From: Agromyces sp. CF514
Lineage (GTDB): Bacteria; Actinomycetota; Actinomycetes; Actinomycetales; Microbacteriaceae
Direction of reading: 5' to 3'
DNA: 64,000 nt
Assembly (NCBI RefSeq): GCF_900113185.1
Contig: NZ_FOZD01000001.1
Span: forward strand, 248,001 to 312,000
Each line of letters begins with the position of its first letter. Position 1 is the stretch's first letter. Under the pieces are notes generated by a model. It did no database searches and was not told the origin of the DNA. It saw only the letters and a list, made by a program, of their open reading frames with translations. This document shows, piece by piece, positions 15,199 through 23,305 of the stretch. A program made the position numbers and the translations under genes.

Positions 15199-18198
15199 AT
15201 GGGGTTCGGCGATTTCCTCTTCGGCCTCGCAGCGCGGCGGCCCGGCGAGTACCGGCGACTGCGTGGCATCCGTCGTCGTATCTACACGCGGGTCGCGCCG
15301 TTGCGTGCCGAGGTCGTGCGCTCCCCGGAGCCGATCGCGTTCGCCGATCTCGACCGCACCGCGTTCGAGCCGATGCGACCGGGGTCGTCGTGGGGCGGCG
15401 TGTTCGACTGCGCCTGGCTGCGGATCACGGGCGAGGTTCCCGCCGCCGTGCGTGCGGGGGCCGCCGACCCGGTGGTGCTGCTCGGCATCCGCGGCGAGGG
15501 GCTCGTGCTCTCGCCCGAGGGCGACCTGCTCGATTCGGTGAGCACGGTCTTCCAGCAGGGCGACCACCCGCACAGCGGTGGCAGATACCGGCCCGTGCAG
15601 GGCGTCGACCTCTCGAGCGGGCGCGTCGAGTTCTACGCCGACGTCGCCTACAACGGATTCATCCTCTACGAGGCCGGCCGCGGCCGCTATCACGGTGCGC
15701 ATCTCGCGACCCGCGACGAGCTCGCCTACTCCTTCTACTACGACTACCTGACGCTGCTCGTGCTCGAGGACGCGACCGATGACGCTGCGCTCGCCGCCGA
15801 GCTGCGCGACGCGCTCGATGCGGGCTGGGCGTCGTTCCGTCGCGGCGACCTCGCTGGCGCGCGGGCCGCACTCGCCCCCGCGCTCGCTGCGCCCTCGACG
15901 AGCGACTTCACCTACGACGCCGTCGGGCACGGGCACCTCGACATGGCCTGGCTCTGGCCGCTCCGCGAGACGCACCGCAAGTCGTCGCGAACCTACGTTC
16001 GGGCCATGAACGCCGTCGAGCGTCGACCCGACTACGTGTACGGCACGAGCCAGCCGCAGCAGATGCACTGGATCCAGCAGGAGCATCCGGCTCTCTTCGA
16101 CCGCATGAAGCGGGCCGTCGCCGACGGGCGCATGGAACTGCAGGGCTCGTTCTGGGTCGAACCCGACACGAACCTGCCCTCCGGCGAGTCGCTCGTGCGC
16201 CAGGCGCTCGTCGGCCGGGCGTTCCTGCAGGAGCAGTTCGGGCTCACCGACGAGCAGCTGCGGCTGTGCTGGCTGCCCGACACCTTCGGGTACAACGGCA
16301 ACCTGCCCCAGATCCTCCGCAAGAGCGGCATGGACTGGTTCCAGACGATCAAGCTCGCGTGGAACAAGACGAACGACTTCCCGCACCGCACCTTCCACTG
16401 GCAGGGCATCGACGGCTCGACCGTGCTCGTGCACATGCCGCCGGAGGGCGACTACAACAGTCGCGCCGGCGCCGACAACCTGCTGACCGGGCTCGCGCGC
16501 TACCCCGAGCGGGCGCTCGAGACCGCCCTGCTCGTCTACGGATCGGGCGACGGCGGCGGCGGGCCGAACGAGATCCACCACGAGCTCGTCGACCGAGAGC
16601 ACGGCTCCGACGGGCAGGGCCTGCGGGGGCTGCCGAAGCTGCGCAGGTCGACCGCGGGCGACTTCTTCCGCCGGCTCGAGCAGCTCGAGATCGACCACAC
16701 CCACGTCGGCGAGCTCTACCTCGAGACGCATCAGGGCACCTACACGACGCAGGCGCAGATCAAGCGGCACAACCGACTCGTCGAGCGCAAGCTGCACGAG
16801 GTCGAGGCGCTCGCCGTGCTGGTGGGCGACGACTCCCGCCCCGTGCTCGCCGACCACTGGCGCGAGGTGCTGCTGAACCAGTTCCACGACATCATCCCGG
16901 GTTCGTCGATCGAACGCGTCAACCGCGAGGCGATCGCCACCTACGAGCGCATCGAGGCGTCGCTCGACGCGTACGCGGCCGACCTGACCGAGCGGATGCC
17001 GCGGGCCGCCGGAGCATCCACGGCCCTGAACCTGACGAGCCACGCGCGCGACGAGGTCGTGAAGGTGGGCGACGCGTGGTTCCGGGCGGAGGTCGGACCG
17101 TACGCCGCCGCCGAGCTGCGGCCGGCCGACGCGGCATCCGACCTCGCGTTCAGCGACGACTCGCTCGGCAACGGCGTCGTCACGCTTCGCTTCGACGCCG
17201 ACGGCGTGATCGTCTCGTGCGTCGACCGTGCGGGGGCGGAGCACGCCGGCGCAGGGCTCAACCGCCTGGTCGTGCACCGCGACCCGTACGTGTGGCCGTT
17301 CAACGCGTGGGACATCAACCCCGACTACGTGAAGCGGCCGACGCGCGTGCTGCGCATGGCCCTCGTCGGCACGCGCGTCGACGGGCCGACGGTCACGCGC
17401 ACGCAGGAGTACCGGTCGAAGGCGGTCACCGTGCGCCAGCGCATCGTGCTCGAGGCCGGCAGCGACGTCGTGCGCTTCGAGACCGAGGTCGACTGGCACG
17501 AGAAGCACCGCATGCTGCGCGCCGAGTTCCGGCCGACGCACTACGCCGACACCGTGCGCTGCGAGATCCAGTTCGGGCACCTCGAGCGCGTCACCACCGA
17601 GCGCGACTCGGTCGAGCGGGCGCAGTTCGAGGTCTGCGCGCACAAGTGGATCGCCACCGAAGACGCGACCGGCGGGTTCGCGCTGCTGAACGACTCGAAG
17701 TACGGCCACCGGGCGAAGAACGGGCTGCTCAGCCTCAACCTGCTGCGCGCGCCGACGTTCCCCGACAAGACGGCCGACCGCGGCCGCCACCGGTTCACCT
17801 ACGCGTTCACGCCGTTCGCCACCGGCGACCTCGCCAAGGTCGTGCGTGAGGCGTACCGCCTCAACAACCCGCTGCACGTGACGGATGCCGCGGCCTTCGG
17901 CCCCGCGGCATCCGTCGACGATCCGGGCGTGATCATCGAGACCGTCAAGCGTGCCGAGCACGGCGACGGCGTGGTGCTGCGCCTCTACGAGAGCCTCGGG
18001 CGTGCGACGACGACCGCGCTGCACGTGGCGATTCCGGGGCTCGTGCATGATGCGCAGGCGGATGCCGCGGCATCCGTCACCGCGATCGAGACCGACCTGC
18101 TCGAGCGACCCGCCGGCACCGCCGAGCACGTCGACCTCGATCGGCTCGAGTTCACCCCGTTCGAGATCAAGACCATCCGATTGGAGGCTCGACGGTGA
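15199..18198 (+). CDS. Glycoside hydrolase family 38 alpha-mannosidase
   Basis: 999 residues, full length for bacterial GH38. GHGHLDMAWLWPLRE near residues 243-257 supplies zinc ligands. WLPDTFGYN holds the nucleophile Asp361, and the beta-sandwich domains follow to the end. It hydrolyses terminal alpha-mannosides with retention of configuration. There is no signal peptide, so it acts in the cytoplasm on imported oligosaccharides. GGAAGG precedes the ATG. The downstream transporter starts at an overlapping GTGA. The last ~110 residues contain two palindrome-encoded DAAA stretches, at 17880-17916 and 18060-18075. Confidence 0.93.
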   Translation: MGFGDFLFGLAARRPGEYRRLRGIRRRIYTRVAPLRAEVVRSPEPIAFADLDRTAFEPMRPGSSWGGVFDCAWLRITGEVPAAVRAGAADPVVLLGIRGEGLVLSPEGDLLDSVSTVFQQGDHPHSGGRYRPVQGVDLSSGRVEFYADVAYNGFILYEAGRGRYHGAHLATRDELAYSFYYDYLTLLVLEDATDDAALAAELRDALDAGWASFRRGDLAGARAALAPALAAPSTSDFTYDAVGHGHLDMAWLWPLRETHRKSSRTYVRAMNAVERRPDYVYGTSQPQQMHWIQQEHPALFDRMKRAVADGRMELQGSFWVEPDTNLPSGESLVRQALVGRAFLQEQFGLTDEQLRLCWLPDTFGYNGNLPQILRKSGMDWFQTIKLAWNKTNDFPHRTFHWQGIDGSTVLVHMPPEGDYNSRAGADNLLTGLARYPERALETALLVYGSGDGGGGPNEIHHELVDREHGSDGQGLRGLPKLRRSTAGDFFRRLEQLEIDHTHVGELYLETHQGTYTTQAQIKRHNRLVERKLHEVEALAVLVGDDSRPVLADHWREVLLNQFHDIIPGSSIERVNREAIATYERIEASLDAYAADLTERMPRAAGASTALNLTSHARDEVVKVGDAWFRAEVGPYAAAELRPADAASDLAFSDDSLGNGVVTLRFDADGVIVSCVDRAGAEHAGAGLNRLVVHRDPYVWPFNAWDINPDYVKRPTRVLRMALVGTRVDGPTVTRTQEYRSKAVTVRQRIVLEAGSDVVRFETEVDWHEKHRMLRAEFRPTHYADTVRCEIQFGHLERVTTERDSVERAQFEVCAHKWIATEDATGGFALLNDSKYGHRAKNGLLSLNLLRAPTFPDKTADRGRHRFTYAFTPFATGDLAKVVREAYRLNNPLHVTDAAAFGPAASVDDPGVIIETVKRAEHGDGVVLRLYESLGRATTTALHVAIPGLVHDAQADAAASVTAIETDLLERPAGTAEHVDLDRLEFTPFEIKTIRLEARR
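17880..17916. repeat. Hairpin form of the recurring palindrome inside the mannosidase gene
   Basis: Arms GACGGATGCCGCGG and CCGCGGCATCCGTC (14 bp each, perfect) enclose a 9-nt loop, within coding sequence. The arms are read as TDAA and PAASV in a non-conserved loop region of the protein. Confidence 0.85.
18060..18075. repeat. 16-bp palindrome inside the mannosidase gene
   Basis: A perfect copy of GGATGCCGCGGCATCC, read as DAAAS near the C-terminus of the alpha-mannosidase. Confidence 0.85.
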
Positions 18199-19547
18199 GC
18201 CAGGCCACGCACACGACGATCGCGCCCCGCATCCAGGCGAGGGCCATGGTCACCGCGGGCTTCGGGCAGAACTTCGTACTCACGACGGTGTCGACGTTCA
18301 TCCTCGTGTACCTGCTGCAGTACGCGGGCGTCAGCACCGGGGGGCTCGCCGCCGTCACGGTCATCATCACCGTCTCGAAGTTCGTCGACGCCGTGCTCGA
18401 CCCGCTCATGGGCAGCATCGTCGACATGACCCGGTCGCGGTGGGGCAAGCTGCGGCCGTACATCCTGTTCTCGGCGGCGCCGGTCGCGGTGCTCTCGGGG
18501 CTGCTGTTCTCGGTGCCCGACGTCGAGGAGCCCGCGAAGATCGCGTTCTTCGGGGTCACGTACATCCTCTGGAGCCTCGCGTACACCGTGTGCGACGTGC
18601 CGTTCTGGGGCCTCATCGGCTCGGCGTTCGTCGAGCCCGACCGGCGCAACCGCGTCATCGGCAGCGTGCGCGCGTTCGGCTCGATCGCGCTCGGCCTCTC
18701 GACGCTCGGCATGCCGTGGCTCGCGAAGCTGCTGAGCTTCGGCCCCGAGACCACGGGCAGCGGGTGGACGCTCGCCGTCTTCGTCACGTCGTTCCTCGGC
18801 ATGGGCGTGTTCCTGCTCGCGTTCTTCTTCACCCGCGAACGTGAGACCGCCGCGGCATCCGACGGGCTCAGCGTTCGTCAGCTCTTCTCGACGCTCTTCA
18901 AGAACAAGGCGCTGCTCACCGTGCTGCTCGCCTCGGTGCTCGGCTTCGGCCGCTTCATCGTGCAGGCCGGCGGCGCGCTCTTCGTCGTGATCGCCTACGG
19001 CGACGAGGGCGCGTTCACGCTCGTCGGCGCGGCCATCATCGTGGGCATGGTCGTCTCGTCCTTCACGAGTCCGCTGCTGCTTCGGCGGATGTCGCCGCGA
19101 CGCGTCATGGTGTGGAGCTCGTTCGTCGCGGCGGCCCTCTACCTGCTCATGTTCGTGGTCGGGTTCGCGAACCTCGCCGTGCTGCTCGTCTTCATCTTCC
19201 TGACCGGGCTCATGCTCGGCGTGTTCCTCGTGACGCAGGCGAGCATGATCGCCGACTCGGTCGACGACGCCGAGCGCCGCCTCGGCGTGCGCAACGACGG
19301 CATCTCGTTCGCGTCGCTCACGTTCGTGTCGAAGATCATGAACGCCCTCGCGGTGCTCGTATTCGGCGTGTTCGTCGTGATCGCCGGCTACGAGCGCGGC
19401 GTCGACGTGACGCCCGCGATGCAGCAGACGGTGTTCCTGGCGCTCACGATCGTGCCTGCGGTGAGCTGCGTGCTGTCGGCGCTGCCGTTCCTGGTGGGTC
19501 GGCGCGGGCCTGCGTCGGCCGCTCGATCGGAGTCGCCCGCCGCCTGA
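18195..19547 (+). CDS. GPH-family (MelB-like) sugar transporter
   Basis: 450 residues from a GTG that overlaps the mannosidase stop (GTGA). About twelve membrane helices are seen. The segment DAVLDPLMGSIVDMTRSRWGKLRPYIL in helix 2 and loop 2-3 is the glycoside-pentoside-hexuronide family signature, with the cation-site aspartates. It should import a glycoside with H+ or Na+. Overlap with the GH38 gene makes an alpha-mannoside the likely cargo. Confidence 0.88.
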   Translation: MSQATHTTIAPRIQARAMVTAGFGQNFVLTTVSTFILVYLLQYAGVSTGGLAAVTVIITVSKFVDAVLDPLMGSIVDMTRSRWGKLRPYILFSAAPVAVLSGLLFSVPDVEEPAKIAFFGVTYILWSLAYTVCDVPFWGLIGSAFVEPDRRNRVIGSVRAFGSIALGLSTLGMPWLAKLLSFGPETTGSGWTLAVFVTSFLGMGVFLLAFFFTRERETAAASDGLSVRQLFSTLFKNKALLTVLLASVLGFGRFIVQAGGALFVVIAYGDEGAFTLVGAAIIVGMVVSSFTSPLLLRRMSPRRVMVWSSFVAAALYLLMFVVGFANLAVLLVFIFLTGLMLGVFLVTQASMIADSVDDAERRLGVRNDGISFASLTFVSKIMNALAVLVFGVFVVIAGYERGVDVTPAMQQTVFLALTIVPAVSCVLSALPFLVGRRGPASAARSESPAA

Positions 19548-19729
19548 CGGTGGAGCGTGACCGCCGCGACGCGCCGCGTAGCCCGCGCGAGAGGTCACGA
19601 AGTGACGCGATTCGGGCCGGATAGCGGCAGAACGCGACCGTTCGACGCGCTGCTCGCGGCGCGCCGCTCCCAACGCGCTGCGCCGCGTGAGCCTGGTCGG
19701 TCGTCAGTCAGGTCTGCCGGTCGCCCAAT

Positions 19730-20044
19730 TCAGGCCGCGGCGAAGTCGTGCCGGGGCGCCTTGCGCAGCCTGAACCACATGCGCGCCTTGAGCTTCGAGC
19801 GCTCGGTGAGGATCGTGAACGGGATCGGATCGCGCCCCGCATCGCGCACGGCCTGCACGAGGTAGTCGCGCAGCAGCCAGGTGTCGACCGGATCCGTGGG
19901 GCCGTCGAGGTGCATCGCGTGGTGCACCCGCGTCGGTGTGAAGCCGAGGTCGGCGGCGACCTGGTCGAGCGAGAGTCCGGTGAGTTCGAAGTTGCCGACC
20001 AGTTCGGTGCTGGTCCGGCGCATCTCCGCTTCATTGAGCGACAT
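19730..20044 (-). CDS. DUF2316-family protein
   Basis: 104 residues matching DUF2316: MSLNEAEMRRTSTELVGNF, then LSLDQVAADLGFTPTRVHHAM (a helix-turn-helix-like segment) and VDTWLLRDYLVQAVRDAG. The family's function is not established; the fold suggests nucleic-acid binding. Two adjacent ATGs occur. The second (20044) is better spaced from GAAGGGG. The gene is divergent from a MarR gene, and both share an AT-rich promoter with two inverted repeats, so they are likely regulated together. Confidence 0.8.
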   Translation of the reverse strand: MSLNEAEMRRTSTELVGNFELTGLSLDQVAADLGFTPTRVHHAMHLDGPTDPVDTWLLRDYLVQAVRDAGRDPIPFTILTERSKLKARMWFRLRKAPRHDFAAA

Positions 20045-20088
20045 CATGTGCCCCTTCGTGAGTTGCATGCGCACTGGTGATCTGCAAG

Positions 20089-20132
20089 TGTTGCAGAATC
20101 AACAGTATACTTGGAGTGTTGAAGTGTCAACA
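20089..20132. promoter_or_regulatory. Divergent promoter with two MarR-type inverted repeats
   Basis: Two dyads with centres 28 bp apart: TGTTGC-AGAA-TCAACA at 20089-20104 (5 of 6 pairs) and TGTTGA-AGTG-TCAACA at 20117-20132 (perfect). Between them AGTATACT provides a -10 on both strands. The minus strand also has a perfect TTGACA -35 (20125-20130), though with a short 15-bp spacer. The region is far less GC-rich than its surroundings. The second dyad overlaps the proposed GTG start of the MarR gene, which fits autorepression. Confidence 0.6.
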
Positions 20133-20546
20133 GATCCTGATCGACTCGTCGCCGAATGGCTGCGCTGGAAGCGCGCCAACGAACTCGTGCGGGCCGCCAT
20201 CGTCGACGACGTGGTGAGCACCTCCGACGTGCCCGAAGCCGAGCTGACGGTGCTCGTGCAACTGCACCAGGCCGACGGCGTCATGCGCCAGAACGCGCTC
20301 GCGGCCGCCGCCGGATGGGACCGCACGCGGCTCTCCCACCTGCTGACCCGCATGGAGGGGCGCGGCTACGTGAGCCGCACGAAGCTCCGCAACGGCGTCG
20401 AGGTCACGCTGCATCCCGCGGGCGCGACGGCCCTCGACTCGGCGAGGCCGCAGCTCGAGCGGGCCGTGCAGACCCACCTCTTCGGGCGTCTCGACCCGAA
20501 GCAGCGCGAGGCGTTCGGCGAGATCCTCGACGCGCTGCTCGAATGA
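20124..20546 (+). CDS. MarR-family transcriptional regulator
   Basis: 140 residues from a GTG start. The winged helix-turn-helix lies at ~50-105: MRQNALAAAAGWDRTRLSHLLTRMEGRGYVSR, then a wing containing RNGVEVTLHPAG. The start lies only 12 nt after a shared TATACT -10 element, so the leader would be about 5 nt or absent. The two inverted repeats covering the divergent promoter are its probable operators, controlling itself and the DUF2316 gene. The ligand is unknown. Its stop overlaps the ATG of the GrpB gene. Confidence 0.85.
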   Translation: MSTDPDRLVAEWLRWKRANELVRAAIVDDVVSTSDVPEAELTVLVQLHQADGVMRQNALAAAAGWDRTRLSHLLTRMEGRGYVSRTKLRNGVEVTLHPAGATALDSARPQLERAVQTHLFGRLDPKQREAFGEILDALLE

Positions 20547-21130
20547 ACGCGAACCGCAAGCCGCGCCGGCCGGATGTCTCGACGCTCGAGCTCGTCGGGG
20601 GCGCCGAGCGACTCGTCGTCGGGCTCCGCGAACCCGACGAGCAGTGGGCCGACACCTTCCTCGAGCACCGGCGGCGCATCCTCGACGCGCTCGCCCCCGT
20701 GCCGGTCGGGATCGAGCACATCGGGTCGACGTCCGTGCCCGGCCTGGCGGCGAAGCCCATCGTCGACATCCTGGTCACGGTCGACGACATCACCGCCGAG
20801 GAGGACTACCTCGACGCGCTGCTGGCGGCCGGATACGAGCTGCGCGTCCGCGAGCCGGGGCACCGGCTCGTGCGCACCCCGGCGCGCGACGTGCACGTGC
20901 ACCTCTTCGAACGGGACGATCCCGCGGTGCCGGAGTACCTCCTCTTCCGCGACCACCTCCGCTCCGACGCCGTCGACCGCGCACTCTACGAGCGCACCAA
21001 GCGGTCCTTGATCAGCAGGCAGTGGGACGACATGAACGACTACGCCGACGCGAAGACCGACGTCATCGTCGCGATCAAGGCACGGGCGCGGGCCGCGCGC
21101 GAGGCGAGGCGAGCAGACAGCGCGCAGTAG
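20543..21130 (+). CDS. GrpB-family protein (nucleotidyltransferase-like)
   Basis: 195 residues. VGIEHIGSTSVPGLAAKPIVDILV near residues 53-76 is the GrpB/UPF0157 hallmark and resembles the GS-x-D core of minimal nucleotidyltransferases. Further conserved segments are HVHLFERDD and LLFRDHLRSD. Some family members are fused to dephospho-CoA kinase, but the activity of stand-alone proteins is not settled. The ATG overlaps the MarR stop by 4 nt, so it is likely co-transcribed with the regulator. Confidence 0.83.
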   Translation: MNANRKPRRPDVSTLELVGGAERLVVGLREPDEQWADTFLEHRRRILDALAPVPVGIEHIGSTSVPGLAAKPIVDILVTVDDITAEEDYLDALLAAGYELRVREPGHRLVRTPARDVHVHLFERDDPAVPEYLLFRDHLRSDAVDRALYERTKRSLISRQWDDMNDYADAKTDVIVAIKARARAAREARRADSAQ

Positions 21131-21195
21131 CGCCGTGCCGCGAGCACTTTCGCGTGGATCGGAATTTCTGCACCGGCGCTGCGTTGGCCTTCTGC

Positions 21196-21609
21196 ATGGG
21201 TTGGAATGAAGACGTCATCGAGAAGTTCCGCGACAGCAAGGGCACCGAGAACTACTGGGGCCCGAAGCTCGTCATCCTGCACTCGATCGGAGCGAAGTCC
21301 GGCGCGACGCACCTGAATCCCGTCGTGGGGTTCCGCAATGAGCAGGGCTGGCGCGTCGTGGCGTCGAAGGGCGGCTCGCCCGAGAACCCCGCCTGGTACC
21401 ACAACCTCCGCGCGAACCCGACGTTCGAGCTCGAGGCCCTCGTCGACGGCGAGGTCGTGAAGGTCCCCGTGACGGCGACCGAGATCCCCGGCGACGAGTG
21501 GCGCGAGGCGTACGACGCGATCGTCGCCGAGGAGCCGCAGTTCGGCGGCTACCTCGAGAAGACCGATCGCCGGATCCCGGTGCTGCAGCTCACGCCGACC
21601 GCAGGCTGA
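21196..21609 (+). CDS. DDN-like deazaflavin (F420)-dependent oxidoreductase family protein
   Basis: 137 residues with the Ddn/PNPOx-like split-barrel pattern: LVILHSIGAKSGATHLNPVVGF, VVASKGGSPENPAWYHNLRANP (cofactor phosphate-binding region) and a C-terminal EEPQFGGYLEKTDRRIPVLQL. Relatives use F420H2 to reduce quinones and nitroaromatics. The ATG at 21196 gives typical length, but the true start is uncertain because no clear ribosome binding site is present and the frame stays open upstream. Confidence 0.78.
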   Translation: MGWNEDVIEKFRDSKGTENYWGPKLVILHSIGAKSGATHLNPVVGFRNEQGWRVVASKGGSPENPAWYHNLRANPTFELEALVDGEVVKVPVTATEIPGDEWREAYDAIVAEEPQFGGYLEKTDRRIPVLQLTPTAG

Positions 21610-21674
21610 GCCGTTCCGGGCCTCGGCTGAAGCCCCATCGTGTGGCGCGCAGTCGTTGTTGGTTGACTTGAGTC

Positions 21675-22493
21675 GTGTTGACTGACGACGGTCCCTCCGA
21701 CGCCGAAGTAGCCGTGCGGGCGGCTCAGGCCGGAGCGGCGGTGGCCCGCGCCCGCTTCGGTGGTGAAACGCGTCGCTTCGCGCACGCCGGTGTCGACTTC
21801 ACGACGGATGCCGACCTCGAAGCCGAACGCGCGATCCGGTCGGTGCTCGCGGCGCACCGGCCGCTCGACGCGATCCTCGGCGAGGAGTTCGGCGCGAGCG
21901 GGGCGTCGGCGCGGCGTTGGCTCGTGGATCCCGTCTGCGGCACGCTCAACTTCGCGGCGGGCGTGCCCCTGTTCGCAGTGAACGTCGCGTTGGAGATCGA
22001 CGGTGTGGTTGCGGCGGCCGCCGTCGCGGACCCGATCGCGCGGCGGGTGACCTGGACCGACGGCGAGCGGGCCTGGCAGCGACCGGACCCGGGCGTCGAT
22101 GGCGCAGATCCCGACACCCACATCGAACCCTCTCCGTCATCGACCCTCGTCACCGTCAACCTCGAGAGTGACTACCCCGCTGCGATCGGTACCCGGCTGC
22201 TGATCGACGAGGAGTTCCGTTCGCGTTTCAGTCCCCGGTGCTTCTCGACGACGCTTGCGCTGTCGTGGGTGGCCGATGGTCGGCAGGCGGCATACGTCAC
22301 CGGCGGCGACCTCCGAGGCAGCGTGCACTGGGCTGCCGGCATCGCGCTCTGCCGAGCCGCCGGTGCCGTCGTCACCAACCTGGCAGGTGGTGCATTGCAC
22401 ACCGGCGAGCACGGCCTCCTGGCGGCGGCGGATGCAGAGACCCACGCCCAGTTGCTGGCGGCGCTGGAATCCGCAACTCGTCACGGACGATAG
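21675..22493 (+). CDS. Inositol monophosphatase-like protein lacking two metal-ligand aspartates
   Basis: 272 residues from a GTG (or the next codon, TTG). The fold is recognisable from DFTTDADLEAERAIRSVL, LGEEFG and WLVDPVCGTLNFAAGVPLFA. In active family members the third motif is DPxDGT; here the second aspartate is Cys88. The usual W-D-x-A-A-G motif is V-H-W-A-A-G with His218 in the Asp position. Two of the three carboxylates that hold the catalytic Mg2+ ions are therefore gone. The protein is probably not a normal phosphatase; it could bind a sugar phosphate or use a different metal. It overlaps the convergent gene by 13 nt. Confidence 0.75.
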   Translation: MLTDDGPSDAEVAVRAAQAGAAVARARFGGETRRFAHAGVDFTTDADLEAERAIRSVLAAHRPLDAILGEEFGASGASARRWLVDPVCGTLNFAAGVPLFAVNVALEIDGVVAAAAVADPIARRVTWTDGERAWQRPDPGVDGADPDTHIEPSPSSTLVTVNLESDYPAAIGTRLLIDEEFRSRFSPRCFSTTLALSWVADGRQAAYVTGGDLRGSVHWAAGIALCRAAGAVVTNLAGGALHTGEHGLLAAADAETHAQLLAALESATRHGR

Positions 22494-22792
22494 CCCGGCG
22501 GGGGCCACGCATTCGACGGGAGGTCGACCGGCTCGACGATTCGCCAGCTGACGATCCGGCCCATCACGCCGACTCGGAGAAGCGTGAACTCACCGTGTTT
22601 CTGGGCGCTCCGCTTCGATGAGCCGAACCACGGGATCAGCGTGCCGCTGAAGAACCGCCAGTCGTTGTCGTGGTGCACCTTGTCGGTGGCCTTCAGTATC
22701 GCCTCCGTGTCGGTTCGGTCGATCAGCTCCCAACCCTCGGAGACCATGCGCTTGATGGTCTGAGTGAGATGGGAGTCCCAGACGAGAGGCAT
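22481..22792 (-). CDS. Hypothetical protein
   Basis: 103 residues: MPLVWDSHLTQTIKRMVSEG, a predicted helix, then mixed strands with WELIDRTDTEAILK, DWRFFSGTLIPWFGS and RVVSWRIVEP-like GRIVSWRIVEP. The tryptophan-rich mixed alpha/beta pattern resembles small proteins of uncertain function, but I do not recognise a family. A TACCCT lies exactly 6 nt before the ATG. The 3' end overlaps the IMPase-like gene. Confidence 0.6.
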   Translation of the reverse strand: MPLVWDSHLTQTIKRMVSEGWELIDRTDTEAILKATDKVHHDNDWRFFSGTLIPWFGSSKRSAQKHGEFTLLRVGVMGRIVSWRIVEPVDLPSNAWPPPGYRP

Positions 22793-22798
22793 GACGGC

Positions 22799-22804
22799 AG
22801 GGTA
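22799..22804 (-). promoter_or_regulatory. -10 element TACCCT, leaderless spacing
   Basis: TACCCT (minus strand) fits TANNNT and ends exactly 6 nt before the ATG at 22792. Confidence 0.45.
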
Positions 22805-22891
22805 GACCTGATCCGATCACCTCGGCGGCACTACTCTCGTCGAAAGGCGACGACACGACGATGGGTCGACCTCGGCGAATGGAGACGCTCG

Positions 22892-23236
22892 ATGACGACC
22901 GGTACCGAGTACGTTCCCGCAACCAAGGACATCTCGTGGAGCCGACTCGCCGCCGTGGTCGCGTTCGTCCTCGGCATTTTCGGAACGGTCGACCTGCTCT
23001 TCACGAGCGCGATCACGATCGGCTTCCAGCCGATGCCCGGCGCGGTCGACTCCGAGCGCGCGATCGCCTACTTCTGGGCGGCGAGGTGGGTGGCGACGCT
23101 CGGCGCCCTCTTCATCCTGAGTCTGACCGTCGTCCGACTGCGGTCCGGCTCGGCCGTGCTGCTCGAGTTCGTGCTCGGCTCGCTCCTCCTGCTCCTCGCA
23201 GCGTGCACCTGGGTGGCGCGGGTCACCGGGATGTAG
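22892..23236 (+). CDS. Small membrane protein
   Basis: 114 residues with three predicted membrane helices at about 19-37, 63-80 and 88-108 (LAAVVAFVLGIFGTVDLLF, WVATLGALFILSLTVV, VLGSLLLLLAACTWVA). The start is supported by GGAG about 8 nt upstream. No family is recognised. A hairpin of the recurring palindrome type follows the stop, between this gene and the convergent alcohol dehydrogenase gene. Confidence 0.65.
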   Translation: MTTGTEYVPATKDISWSRLAAVVAFVLGIFGTVDLLFTSAITIGFQPMPGAVDSERAIAYFWAARWVATLGALFILSLTVVRLRSGSAVLLEFVLGSLLLLLAACTWVARVTGM

Positions 23237-23247
23237 CGGTTCGGTTT

Positions 23248-23293
23248 CGGATGCCGCAGGCCGCGCGGGGCAGACGGCCGCCCGCGGCATCCG
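23248..23293. terminator. Hairpin between convergent genes, palindrome-derived
   Basis: Arms CGGATGCCGC and GCGGCATCCG (10 bp, perfect) bracket a GC-rich 26-nt interior that can form a further short stem. It sits between the stops at 23236 (+) and 23306 (-), with no U-tract. It is probably a bidirectional terminator. Confidence 0.6.
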
Positions 23294-23305
23294 CAAGCCT
23301 GAGGA

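Noticed and set aside
19594-19606. Dyad GTCAC-GAA-GTGAC after the GPH transporter gene
   Set aside because: The arms are only 5 bp in a GC-rich spacer between convergent genes, with no U-tract; it is too weak to call a terminator or operator.
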